NCBI GenBank assembly: GCA_013314715.1
Contig: JABUFC010000001.1
Span: 1-64,000 of the forward strand
Direction of reading: 5' to 3'
Source: Bacteroidales bacterium
GTDB lineage: Bacteria > Bacteroidota > Bacteroidia > Bacteroidales > GWA2-32-17
Length of the DNA stretch: 64,000 bases
This document shows positions 1-8,610 of the stretch, piece by piece. The position numbers and the translations under genes are program-made. The notes below the pieces were generated by a model. The model saw only the letters and a program-made list of their open reading frames with translations. It was not told the origin of the DNA and did not search any database. Numbering within the stretch: the first letter of the stretch is position 1; every line of letters starts with the position of its first letter.

Positions 1-63
1 TTTGGCTTTAAAAAAGATGTTTTTTTGAATAAAATCGTCCTGCAATTTGAATCATTACCTTAA
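1..63 (+). CDS. Possible 3' end of a gene entering from the left
   Basis: Frame 1 is open from the window edge to a TAA at 61-63 and encodes 20 residues ending in LQFESLP. The other two forward frames stop early. It is too short to identify. The promoter of the next gene starts about 25 bases later, which fits a gene end here, but an open frame of this length could arise by chance. Confidence 0.3.
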   Translation, partial: FGFKKDVFLNKIVLQFESLP

Positions 64-86
64 AAATTCAATTTTAGGCAAATATT

Positions 87-117
87 TTTGATATATCAAA
101 AAAATAATATAATTTTG
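87..117 (+). promoter_or_regulatory. Bacteroidota-type promoter for the PAS protein
   Basis: TTTG at 87-90, a 19-base spacer and TAATTTTG at 110-117 match the -33/-7 consensus (TTTG, TAnnTTTG) of the phylum's main sigma factor. The TTG start at 173 lies about 50 bases beyond the expected transcription start. Confidence 0.7.
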
Positions 118-172
118 CAAAGGTCTCATTGCAATAATTTTTCCCAAATATTTTCTAGCTTTTCAACAACAT

Positions 173-2512
173 TTGCCTATATCAAAAAAAATTATAGCTC
201 TTTTACTTTCAAAAAATTTTAAAAATATTGCAGGAATTATTAAAGCAAAAAAATCTGATAAGAGCATCAGTTTGTATTTTTACCCTAAAAACAACCGGTA
301 TTTAAATATTTTAACTGACTATCAAGCTTTTTTTAATAGCATTAACCATGCGGCCAATTTTGGTATTATCATTTTCAATGATAAGGGTTATGTTGTTCAT
401 GTAAATAAAACTACATGTCAATTGTATGGCTATTCGTTTCACGAAATTATTGGTATGCATGGTACTACATTTATTCACCCCCAAATACACAGCGATTTTT
501 ACCGCTTTATTAACGATGTTAAAGCTGATGAGGTTTTTCAAGTTAAATCTATCGAAATAAGAAAAGATGGTAGCACATTTTATAGTTTGGTCGAAGGTAA
601 AGCAATTCAAACAAAATATGGTAAATTTTTAACTGCTATTGTTTTTGATATTACAAAACAAACAGAAAAAGAGGAGGAATTAAATTTTCAGAAAACACTT
701 TTCAAAAAAGTGTTTGAGCTTTCGCCCATTGGTTATTTTATTTACGACGAAAACTTAATAATTACCGATACCAACGAAGCTTTTTTAAAACAATTAGACA
801 TACAGCGAGAGACTTTTATTGGCATGGATATCCGCTCAATTAAAGATAAAAAGCCTTTTGCAATGCTCTCATCTATTTTTCAACTAAAACATGCTACATA
901 CGAAGGCTATTATACTTCTACTCTTTCGGGAAAAACTATTTATACAAAAGCTCAAAGTATTCCCTTTAAATTTAAAAACAAAACTTTTGCAATTGGTGTT
1001 TCGCTCGACTTAACAAAAGAAAAAAATATTGAAAAAGAGTTAACCGAAAAAAAACAATTCTATGAATCGTTATTTAATACAGCATTGACGGGCATTATTG
1101 TAACCGATACTGACGAAAATTTAATATTGGTGAATCCTGCGTTTGCCCATATATTGGGTTATACAGTAGATGAGATGATAAACACAAAATTATCAAACTA
1201 TACTACGCCCCGACAAATGGTTATGTTCCAAAAGCAAACCGAAATTCGTAAAAAAGGCAAATCGAGTGTTTACGAAGCAATGCTCATTCATCGGAATGGA
1301 AGTATGGTGCACGTATTAATTAATGCATCTCCACTAAAAGATTCAGAAAATAAAGTTATCGGGACATTGGGAATCATAGTAGATATGACTTATCAAAACT
1401 TTTTGCTAAAACAAATTTCTGAATTAACACTAAAAAATGAAACTGTAATAAAAGAAAAACAAGCCCAACTGCAAGCTATTATTAATCATTTAAAAATGTC
1501 GGTTCCTTTATTACCTGAGGTAACTCATCTCCTTTTTAATCAGAATCTTAATGTAGAACAACAAAATGAACTAAAAAAGAGTTTAGACCGATATTTATTT
1601 ATCTTGCAAAATACTTTTAAGCAAATAGAAATTTTACATCAGTGTGAGAAGTCAAATTTTAAAATACGCAATAAGCCCATTACATTTGAGCAATTTAACC
1701 AGCAAGTGAGTGAATGGTTGAAGCAAAAAGCTCAAACGATTTATACACCTTTTAGTTTTGATTTTCATCCGATTACGATAAAAGATACCATACTTTTTGA
1801 TACCGATTCGTTGCTTAAGGCACTCGATTTTACCATCAATAATATTGTAATAAAGCATGCTGCAAATTATTTATTATTCGAAGCAAAAATTTCGCAATTC
1901 CATTTATTATTAACTATTCAAGCTCTGAAAAAAAACAACGATGAATTAATTAAATTCGCTTATTTTAACGATAAAACACTTTGTTATCAAGTGGTTTTAA
2001 AATTGCTAAGCTTTATGGGCGGTACGTTAAACGTTGATGACCAAAAAATTGAACTGCTTTTGCCATTTAAGTCTTATTCCGAAGAACAAAAAAATAAAAT
2101 ATCTCAAACGTCGCTACAAAATAATACCTATACAACCAAAATATGGTCGTCTTTTAACTTAATGATTATTACAAGCGATCTTTATCTAATGCAACTAATT
2201 GAAAGTTTATTGATACCGACAGAAATTCATATTTTAAAAGCTCCTACTGATTCAAAGTTCATCTCTTTTTTAATGCAAAATGTCATTGCAGATATTGTAC
2301 TTATTGATGATGAACTATTTGAAAATCCTTTGATTGATTATAGAAGTATAATCCAACGTTTTTTGCCCAATGTTCCTATTTTAGGTATTTTAAAAGGTAA
2401 CCAAAAAGCAGATTTTTCGTATGAAGGAATAATTTTAAATTCAGAAAATTTTCAAAATGAATTATTTGCAATGCTATCAAAATATTTAGAATATGGAAAA
2501 CCAAATCAATGA
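173..2512 (+). CDS. Multi-PAS protein with degenerate hybrid histidine kinase core
   Basis: A 779-residue, probably cytoplasmic sensor-like protein. Three PAS domains lie at about 55-160, 175-285 and 300-410. Residues 435-510 follow the HisKA helical pattern, but the H-box segment reads HLKMSVPLLPEV where an active kinase has SHExRTPLNAI, so the phospho-accepting His is missing. Residues 545-660 resemble an HATPase fold, keeping an LSFMGGTL-like element and a final LLPF strand, but without the N-box Asn or the DxGxG box. The end (675-779) resembles a receiver: Asp712 in VLIDDE may match the acceptor, but the acidic pocket and the conserved Lys are gone. The start is TTG at 173; the frame has no ATG until the first PAS domain, and a stop lies at 110-112. 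The next gene overlaps it by 20 bases. I infer a non-catalytic signalling or scaffold protein; ligand and partner are unknown. Confidence 0.8.
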   Translation: MPISKKIIALLLSKNFKNIAGIIKAKKSDKSISLYFYPKNNRYLNILTDYQAFFNSINHAANFGIIIFNDKGYVVHVNKTTCQLYGYSFHEIIGMHGTTFIHPQIHSDFYRFINDVKADEVFQVKSIEIRKDGSTFYSLVEGKAIQTKYGKFLTAIVFDITKQTEKEEELNFQKTLFKKVFELSPIGYFIYDENLIITDTNEAFLKQLDIQRETFIGMDIRSIKDKKPFAMLSSIFQLKHATYEGYYTSTLSGKTIYTKAQSIPFKFKNKTFAIGVSLDLTKEKNIEKELTEKKQFYESLFNTALTGIIVTDTDENLILVNPAFAHILGYTVDEMINTKLSNYTTPRQMVMFQKQTEIRKKGKSSVYEAMLIHRNGSMVHVLINASPLKDSENKVIGTLGIIVDMTYQNFLLKQISELTLKNETVIKEKQAQLQAIINHLKMSVPLLPEVTHLLFNQNLNVEQQNELKKSLDRYLFILQNTFKQIEILHQCEKSNFKIRNKPITFEQFNQQVSEWLKQKAQTIYTPFSFDFHPITIKDTILFDTDSLLKALDFTINNIVIKHAANYLLFEAKISQFHLLLTIQALKKNNDELIKFAYFNDKTLCYQVVLKLLSFMGGTLNVDDQKIELLLPFKSYSEEQKNKISQTSLQNNTYTTKIWSSFNLMIITSDLYLMQLIESLLIPTEIHILKAPTDSKFISFLMQNVIADIVLIDDELFENPLIDYRSIIQRFLPNVPILGILKGNQKADFSYEGIILNSENFQNELFAMLSKYLEYGKPNQ

Positions 2513-2984
2513 TCTGATTTACGAAAATAAACGATTAAAAGAAGAAATTGAGCGGTTGCGTAAATACATAAGTTTACCAGGATACGAAAAACGCGCATTG
2601 ATTGAAATCTATTCAAAATTTGCAGAACGAAGCTTGAGTCCTATTCTTTTAAGTGATGAGCATGAGAATATTATTTATGCCAACGAAGCTTTTTGTAAAT
2701 TATTGAATGTTACCAAAGAAGAAGTTAATGGTAAAAACCTTCGTAAATTTACCGACCGTGAAGAGTTTTCTACGTATCAGGTTAATACAGAATTGCGGAA
2801 AAAGGGCATTGCAAGCCTTTATGAAAGTATTTTGATTGATAACAACGACACAAAAATACCGGTTCAGATTTCGGCATCGCCTCTTTTAAGCGATGAAGGC
2901 AAATTAATATGTATTTTTGGCGTTATAACCGATTTAAGACCTTTTGTTAAGAATTGGCAAGAAGTAAAAAAACTTAATTTATAA
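2493..2984 (+). CDS. Small single-PAS protein with N-terminal coiled coil
   Basis: A 163-residue soluble protein. Residues 1-27 are a charged heptad-like helix (NKRLKEEIERLRKYI) suited to dimerisation, and about 40-155 form one PAS domain. The PAS is closely similar to the third PAS of the preceding protein: both share an RKKG-x-x-S-x-YE-x-x-L-I block followed by ASPL and a GxIxD strand, which suggests duplication. The start overlaps the upstream gene by 20 bases, implying translational coupling. No output domain is present. It may pair with the degenerate kinase through PAS-PAS contacts; that is inference. Confidence 0.75.
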   Translation: MENQINDLIYENKRLKEEIERLRKYISLPGYEKRALIEIYSKFAERSLSPILLSDEHENIIYANEAFCKLLNVTKEEVNGKNLRKFTDREEFSTYQVNTELRKKGIASLYESILIDNNDTKIPVQISASPLLSDEGKLICIFGVITDLRPFVKNWQEVKKLNL

Positions 2985-2986
2985 CC

Positions 2987-3934
2987 ATGCTTTGTAATAA
3001 ATGTTTAAGTTTTATTTTATTTTTTTCGATATACATGGGTTATGCTCAAAAATATGCTATTGTAATTCATGGTGGGGCGGGCAATATTACTCCTACTAAC
3101 CTTAAAAATCAAAAAAAATATGCCGATGCGTTGGATTCAGCATTAAATATTGGTGTTACTATTTTGAAAAAAGGGGGCAATAGTGTCGATGCTGTAGAAC
3201 AAGTTGTACGTTATTTCGAAGATAATCCATTATTTAATGCTGGTAAAGGAGCTGTTTTAACACAAGAAGGTAAAGCCGAACTCGATGCATCCATTATGGA
3301 TGGGAAAACTGGATTAGCAGGTGCTGTGGCAGGAGTTACAAATATTAAAAACCCAATATCGGCGGCTCGTAAAGTAATGGAGAAAACTCCTCATGTAATG
3401 TTAATAGGTAATGGTGCCTCGGCTTTTGCCAAAGAACAGCAAATAGAAATTGTGCCAAACGAATATTTTATTACACCCGAAACCAAAGAAAGGTACAAAA
3501 AAGCAAAAGCATTGGATAAACATGGTACGGTTGGTTGTGTTGCTTTAGATATGTTCGGAAATTTAGCAGCAGCGACCTCAACCGGTGGTATGATGCTCAA
3601 AAAGTATGGCAGAGTAGGCGATTCGCCTATTATTGGTGCAGGTACTTATGCCAACAATCAGACTTGTGCCGTTTCGTGTACCGGACATGGCGAATACTTT
3701 ATTCGCAATGCCGTTGCTTTTCATGTACATGCACTCATGCTTTATAAAAAGTTAACGCTTATGCAGTCGCTGCAATATGTGGTCGATTCTGTACTGACGC
3801 CACAAGGTGGCACGGGGGGAATCATCGCACTTGACCGAAAAGGGAATTGGGCTTGGTATTTTAATACTCCCGGTATGTTTCGAGCTTCTATGGATACTTC
3901 TGGTAAGAAAACCATTGAATTTTTTTCTAAATGA
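2987..3934 (+). CDS. Isoaspartyl peptidase / L-asparaginase (Ntn-hydrolase), secreted
   Basis: A 315-residue member of the plant-type asparaginase family, which hydrolyses isoaspartyl dipeptides and asparagine after autocleavage. Residues 1-20 look like a signal peptide ending at YAQ, placing it in the periplasm. The expected nucleophile is Thr181 in the HGTVG motif, where the precursor would split into alpha and beta chains. IHGGAG near the N terminus, GNGASA, and GDSPIIGAGTYAN and TGHGE in the beta chain are family signatures for the substrate pocket. Its ATG is two bases after the preceding stop. Length is normal for the family. Which of the two substrates it prefers cannot be read from the sequence. 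Confidence 0.93.
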   Translation: MLCNKCLSFILFFSIYMGYAQKYAIVIHGGAGNITPTNLKNQKKYADALDSALNIGVTILKKGGNSVDAVEQVVRYFEDNPLFNAGKGAVLTQEGKAELDASIMDGKTGLAGAVAGVTNIKNPISAARKVMEKTPHVMLIGNGASAFAKEQQIEIVPNEYFITPETKERYKKAKALDKHGTVGCVALDMFGNLAAATSTGGMMLKKYGRVGDSPIIGAGTYANNQTCAVSCTGHGEYFIRNAVAFHVHALMLYKKLTLMQSLQYVVDSVLTPQGGTGGIIALDRKGNWAWYFNTPGMFRASMDTSGKKTIEFFSK

Positions 3935-4593
3935 AGCAATTACCAAATAAAAAATCAGCCTTTAATCCTAAACTCAAACAACAAAACGTTTTAAAAGGAT
4001 GGCATAAGTTACTATTTTTAAGCCCTATTTTGCTTATTTTATTTATTTATAAAGGTTACGATTACTATATCGATTATAAGTTAAAATACAATGGTGTTAA
4101 TACGTGGGCAAAAGTTACACGCATTAGTTTATCGGGCATTCGCGATGAATTCGAAAATAATAACATTGAGTTTACTTATAGGATTAATGATTCTACCTAT
4201 TTTGGCTATACCATGCAAACCACCAATCATCGTTATGTTATTAGCGACCTCGATATACCCATTTTCCCCGGTCAGGAATATCAATTGACTTATGTAAAAG
4301 ATAATCCATCTATCTGTCAAATCAACTTTTCAAAACCAAATGTTAAGACGGTTTTAATGTATTTGAACGATATTTCAAAAATTATCCGGCATATAGAACA
4401 TTGCGATTCATTACAAAGTTGGTGCATAGCATATTCTGTTTTTAAGCAACACCAATTTGAAGGCTTAGCTCAACTTTATTTTTACGATGAATATACAGTC
4501 GAAAATTTTAAACATAATAAAGATACCTTTACAAAATTTTGGCAATCGTCAGATATTAAGGCTATTAAAAATAAATGTTTAGTTAAAGAATAA
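3931..4593 (+). CDS. Membrane-anchored protein of unknown function
   Basis: A 220-residue protein whose ATG overlaps the preceding TGA by four bases, so the two are probably co-translated. A basic N terminus (about 1-26) is followed by one hydrophobic helix at about 27-46 and then a soluble domain that should face the periplasm. Residues about 55-135 alternate in a beta-rich pattern reminiscent of DUF3592-type extracytoplasmic domains (the YNGVNTWAKVT strand and the PGQEYQLTYVKDNPS turn), but I cannot confirm the family. No catalytic motif is evident. Confidence 0.65.
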   Translation: MKQLPNKKSAFNPKLKQQNVLKGWHKLLFLSPILLILFIYKGYDYYIDYKLKYNGVNTWAKVTRISLSGIRDEFENNNIEFTYRINDSTYFGYTMQTTNHRYVISDLDIPIFPGQEYQLTYVKDNPSICQINFSKPNVKTVLMYLNDISKIIRHIEHCDSLQSWCIAYSVFKQHQFEGLAQLYFYDEYTVENFKHNKDTFTKFWQSSDIKAIKNKCLVKE

Positions 4594-4652
4594 TATACTA
4601 TTTTTATAGTATTACCGTTTTATATATATTAAACATATTAAATAATTAAAAT

Positions 4653-5321
4653 ATGAAAACAAAATTTTTTTTATTATTAGTTTTAATTACTTTAATGGCA
4701 TGTAAGAACGAAAAAGAACTTATATCTAATGTTTCGTCAGCCGATATGTTGATTAAAAATAAAATTTGGTATGTCTATCCAGATACAAGCGATTATGGGA
4801 AATATTCATTAATAAAAGTTAAAGATAATCGCATTTTGTATAATTTGAATGGTATGAGTGCATACGAATATAAAATTATGGGCGATTCTATTTTTCTTGA
4901 GTTGTTACCCAATGAATTTTCAAAGTTTTATAAATTTAAAATTGAATTTATTTCTAACGATTCTATGGTGTGGAAAAGTACAAAACATATTATTTGTATG
5001 AGACTTGTTCAAGAATATGAAAAGATAATAGGAAATTGGAATATAATAGCAAAAAACGACGTTTACTACGATGTGAATAATGATACATCAAAGATTTATT
5101 ATGTATTTAACAAAGATAAAACATATAGGATAGATAAAAATAGATTTTTTAATTTATATGAAAAAGGTACCTATAGAGTATTGGATGATAAAATTGTTTT
5201 AAAATCGGGCAATAAAGAAACTACTGTAAATTATTATTTTAAGAATAATTTTTTGATTTTAATCGTTAATGGGGAAAAATTACAATTTAATCGTATGTCG
5301 GTAGGCGGAGAGCTTTTTTGA
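4653..5321 (+). CDS. Lipoprotein with lipocalin-like C-terminal half
   Basis: A 222-residue predicted lipoprotein. A short signal peptide ends in the lipobox LMAC with Cys17 as the lipidation site. Residues about 125-222 start with IIGNWNI and run through a series of strands ending in LQFNRM, as in the lipocalin-like domains common in Bacteroidota lipoproteins. The middle section (40-120) also reads as beta strands and may be a diverged copy. It lies 59 bases after its neighbour, and I see no clear promoter in that gap. Function unknown. Confidence 0.7.
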   Translation: MKTKFFLLLVLITLMACKNEKELISNVSSADMLIKNKIWYVYPDTSDYGKYSLIKVKDNRILYNLNGMSAYEYKIMGDSIFLELLPNEFSKFYKFKIEFISNDSMVWKSTKHIICMRLVQEYEKIIGNWNIIAKNDVYYDVNNDTSKIYYVFNKDKTYRIDKNRFFNLYEKGTYRVLDDKIVLKSGNKETTVNYYFKNNFLILIVNGEKLQFNRMSVGGELF

Positions 5322-5404
5322 AGTTTATTCTCCTATATAAAAAAATCTATTAACAAAAGAATTATAAATTTTTGAACACAAGCATATATTTTCAAAATAA
5401 GCTG

Positions 5405-5412
5405 TAATTTTG
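5405..5412 (+). promoter_or_regulatory. -7 element (TAATTTTG) for the addA operon
   Basis: A perfect TAnnTTTG box ends eight bases before the ATG at 5421, which would give a leader of only about four bases. No TTTG sits at the usual distance upstream, so the call rests on the -7 box alone. Confidence 0.45.
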
Positions 5413-5420
5413 AAAAAAAA

Positions 5421-8400
5421 ATGCCTATAAAAGTCTTATCGGCCTCTGCAGGAAGCGGTAAAACCTATAATCTGTCGCTATTTTACATAAAGCTTGCGAT
5501 GGAAAAGCCAGATAATTATCAAAAAATACTGGCCATCACTTTTACCAACGCGGCTGTAAATGAAATGAAAAATCGAATTTTAAATCGCTTATTCGATTTA
5601 GCCAATGGAAAGGGTGTGGACGAATTTAGAGTATTTGCCGATATTTCTCCAAACACATTAACTAATAATGATATAATAAATCGTGCAAGTGATGTACTTA
5701 ATCGCATGATTCATGACTATTACCATTTTTCGGTTTCGACTATCGATAGCTTTTTGCAACGTTTATTTAAAGGTGCTTTATACGAAATCGGAATACGTTC
5801 AAATTACGAATTAGTTGTTAATAATAACGATGTAATTGAACAGGCAATCGACGACTTTATTGCCAATTTGGATGAACAATCAAAAATATTCGACTGGCTA
5901 AAGCATTTTATTCAACAATTTGTAAACGATAATACGACCTTTGATACCCGAACACAACTTACGCAACTTTCGAATGAGATAAACAAAGAGTTTTTTTACC
6001 CATACGAAGAATTGTTTACCTCTTTAGAATCATCCGATTTTGAATCACTTAAGCATATACTAACACAAAAACAAGAACATTTTATACAGCAATGTAGTAA
6101 CATTCATAAGCAGTTTATTGCTCTTTGTAATCAAGCAAAATTAAAAGAGGAAGATTTTTATCAAAAAAATAAAGGACCTGCAGGTTTTTTAGGAAGCAAA
6201 TTGAGTTCATTTATTAGTCGAAAATCAACGCTTGCTGTATTTAATATAAAAAGCACTTATTTAAAAGAGGCTTTAGAAAATAAAAAATGGATAAATAAAG
6301 ACTTATTAGCTCAGTTTTTACCTTATGCCGATAAATTTCAGTTATTACTTGAAACATTTATTCAATTGATAAAAAATGAGGGCAAAGAATATGAAGATGC
6401 CCGAATTATTACGAAACAACTTCATAATATAACTTTGCTAAATCAGGTTTTACATCATTTACGCGAATACAAAAAAACAAATAATATTGTTTTTTTATCG
6501 GATATTGGTAAGCTTTTGCAGCAATTTGTTAAAAAGAATTATTGGTTTATATACGAAAAATTAGGTGTGCGGTACGAATATTTTTTGATAGATGAGTTTC
6601 AAGATACATCGAATGTACAGTATAATGTTTTAAAACCTTTGATTGAAAATAGTATAGCCGATAAAGAAAGCGATAGCGTTTTAATAGTTGGCGATGTAAA
6701 ACAAGCTATATATAGATGGCGTAATGGCGATTGGACTTTAATGCAAGAAACGATATTAAAAGATTTTAACCATAGAGTTGAAAAAAAATCATTAAAAACT
6801 AACTGGCGATCCTATCCTTATGTAGTTTCTTTTAACAATGCTATTTTTGACCTATTGGTCCATTTTCCTGAATTATTTAAATCAAAAGATATTGATAATA
6901 GCTCGATATTGAATTTGAGTAATAGTATTTATAGCGATGCTTATCAAGAAATATCATACACAAAATTAGAAAGTGATTTTAAAGGCTTTGTGAGGTTATA
7001 TTTAACAAAAGAAATGAAAAAAGATGAGACCGATAATGACGATGAAAATATAGAAAATGATGATACAGAAAAAAATATAGATCAATGGCTTTTAAACGAA
7101 GTAAATAATTTGTGGCAGTATGGCTACAAAAATATTGGAATATTAGTTCGTAATAATAAAGAGGCGTCAAAAATATTTTCATTTTTAATGAATGAATTGA
7201 AAATAGACGACCCCGAATTTAAGATAATTTCAAAAGAAAGCATTACTTATTCTAATTCGAATGCTGTATTGTTTATTATCTTTTTTTTACATAGTCAGCA
7301 AACACATGCTAGCCTAGCAGAATATTTTGTTCAATATTTTTTTGCTAAGCTTAATATAAACGAACCGTATTACGAATGGCAGGAAAAATATACCAATAAT
7401 CTCGATTATTTTAGTAAAAACCTTTACTCAAAAGCAGAATTTTTGGTAAACCTTATATATAGTCATATTTCTGCTCGTGAAAAAGTATTTTGTTTACATT
7501 TTTTACAATTATTAAAAAAATATATTGAATTAACCCCCTCTAACGAAGCTGTTTTTATACATTGGTTTCTTAAAAATGGTCTTAATGAATCAATAAAAAT
7601 AAGTGGCGAAAATATTGGTGTTCATATTGTTACTATCCATAAATCAAAGGGTTTAGAATACGATGCGGTTATTATACCTTTTGTAAATTGGACTAAAAAG
7701 TCTAATTCAAATTACATATGGTTAAATATGCCCCATTGGTTAAACAAACAAACAAATGTGCCAGCATTACTCGTAAAAGAAAATAAAGAATTATTGACAA
7801 GCTCATTTGCTTCTGCTTATCAATTAGAATGCGATAAAAATAAAATAGATGACCTAAATTTATTATATGTAGCATTTACAAGAGCAAAGAAAGTTTTAAT
7901 TGTAAATATTTTAAACAGGCAAATTGGAAAAGAATTTATCAATCTTTTAGATAAAACTACACACATAAAACTATTGGGCGAAGAACGTACCTTAGAATCA
8001 TATATCGTCAAAGAGAATGAAAAAATACGTATTTATGAATTTGGACAATGGACTGCTAATAATGAAATATACCCAGAAAAACAATCAAATTCGTATCAAA
8101 TAAAATCTGTAGAAACTCAAAATAAATTACAATTTGTTGTAAAAAATAACAATGAATTATCGTCGAATAAGCAGATTGCTCGCGGAATTTTAATTCATTC
8201 AATAATGGAACAAATAAATAGCTTAAATGATTGGAGAGAAAAAGCCCTTAAAATAATGATAATGAATAATATTTGCGAAGATGAGCAAAATGAAATACTT
8301 GCAACCATTGAAAAGTTATGGAAAAATATTCCCGAATTGGCAACATGGTATTCGCAGGCAACACAAATATGGAGCGAACGAAAAATATTTTATAGAAAAC

Positions 8401-8597
8401 AGTTATTTCGACCCGATAAAATTTTTTATTTAAAAAATCATATTATTTTGGTCGATTTTAAAACAGGTGATACGTTGGTAGAACATTATTTTCCTCAATT
8501 ATATGCTTATAAAAAGATGCTTCACGAAATGAACTATACTCAAGTTGATGCTTATATTGTTCAAATTGAAAAACAAAAATTAATTTATGTTGAATAA
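5421..8597 (+). CDS. addA: AddA-like ATP-dependent helicase-nuclease subunit
   Basis: A 1058-residue UvrD/Rep-superfamily protein that unwinds and degrades duplex ends in recombinational repair, acting with the AddB-like protein encoded downstream. Walker A is SAGSGKT (residues 9-15), Walker B is DEFQDTS (391-397), then GDVKQAIYRWR (from about 424), a TIHKSKGLE helicase motif near 735-745 and YVAFTRAKK near 813. The C terminus has a RecB-type PD-(D/E)XK nuclease: HSIME at about 931-935, VDFKTGD near 1011-1017 and QLYAY shortly after. The protein is shorter than Firmicutes AddA, as is usual in Bacteroidota. A cstA gene separates it from its partner, 13 bases downstream. The family call is firm; the AddA name is by analogy. 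Confidence 0.9.
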   Translation: MPIKVLSASAGSGKTYNLSLFYIKLAMEKPDNYQKILAITFTNAAVNEMKNRILNRLFDLANGKGVDEFRVFADISPNTLTNNDIINRASDVLNRMIHDYYHFSVSTIDSFLQRLFKGALYEIGIRSNYELVVNNNDVIEQAIDDFIANLDEQSKIFDWLKHFIQQFVNDNTTFDTRTQLTQLSNEINKEFFYPYEELFTSLESSDFESLKHILTQKQEHFIQQCSNIHKQFIALCNQAKLKEEDFYQKNKGPAGFLGSKLSSFISRKSTLAVFNIKSTYLKEALENKKWINKDLLAQFLPYADKFQLLLETFIQLIKNEGKEYEDARIITKQLHNITLLNQVLHHLREYKKTNNIVFLSDIGKLLQQFVKKNYWFIYEKLGVRYEYFLIDEFQDTSNVQYNVLKPLIENSIADKESDSVLIVGDVKQAIYRWRNGDWTLMQETILKDFNHRVEKKSLKTNWRSYPYVVSFNNAIFDLLVHFPELFKSKDIDNSSILNLSNSIYSDAYQEISYTKLESDFKGFVRLYLTKEMKKDETDNDDENIENDDTEKNIDQWLLNEVNNLWQYGYKNIGILVRNNKEASKIFSFLMNELKIDDPEFKIISKESITYSNSNAVLFIIFFLHSQQTHASLAEYFVQYFFAKLNINEPYYEWQEKYTNNLDYFSKNLYSKAEFLVNLIYSHISAREKVFCLHFLQLLKKYIELTPSNEAVFIHWFLKNGLNESIKISGENIGVHIVTIHKSKGLEYDAVIIPFVNWTKKSNSNYIWLNMPHWLNKQTNVPALLVKENKELLTSSFASAYQLECDKNKIDDLNLLYVAFTRAKKVLIVNILNRQIGKEFINLLDKTTHIKLLGEERTLESYIVKENEKIRIYEFGQWTANNEIYPEKQSNSYQIKSVETQNKLQFVVKNNNELSSNKQIARGILIHSIMEQINSLNDWREKALKIMIMNNICEDEQNEILATIEKLWKNIPELATWYSQATQIWSERKIFYRKQLFRPDKIFYLKNHIILVDFKTGDTLVEHYFPQLYAYKKMLHEMNYTQVDAYIVQIEKQKLIYVE

Positions 8598-8610
8598 AAA
8601 GTGATGACTT

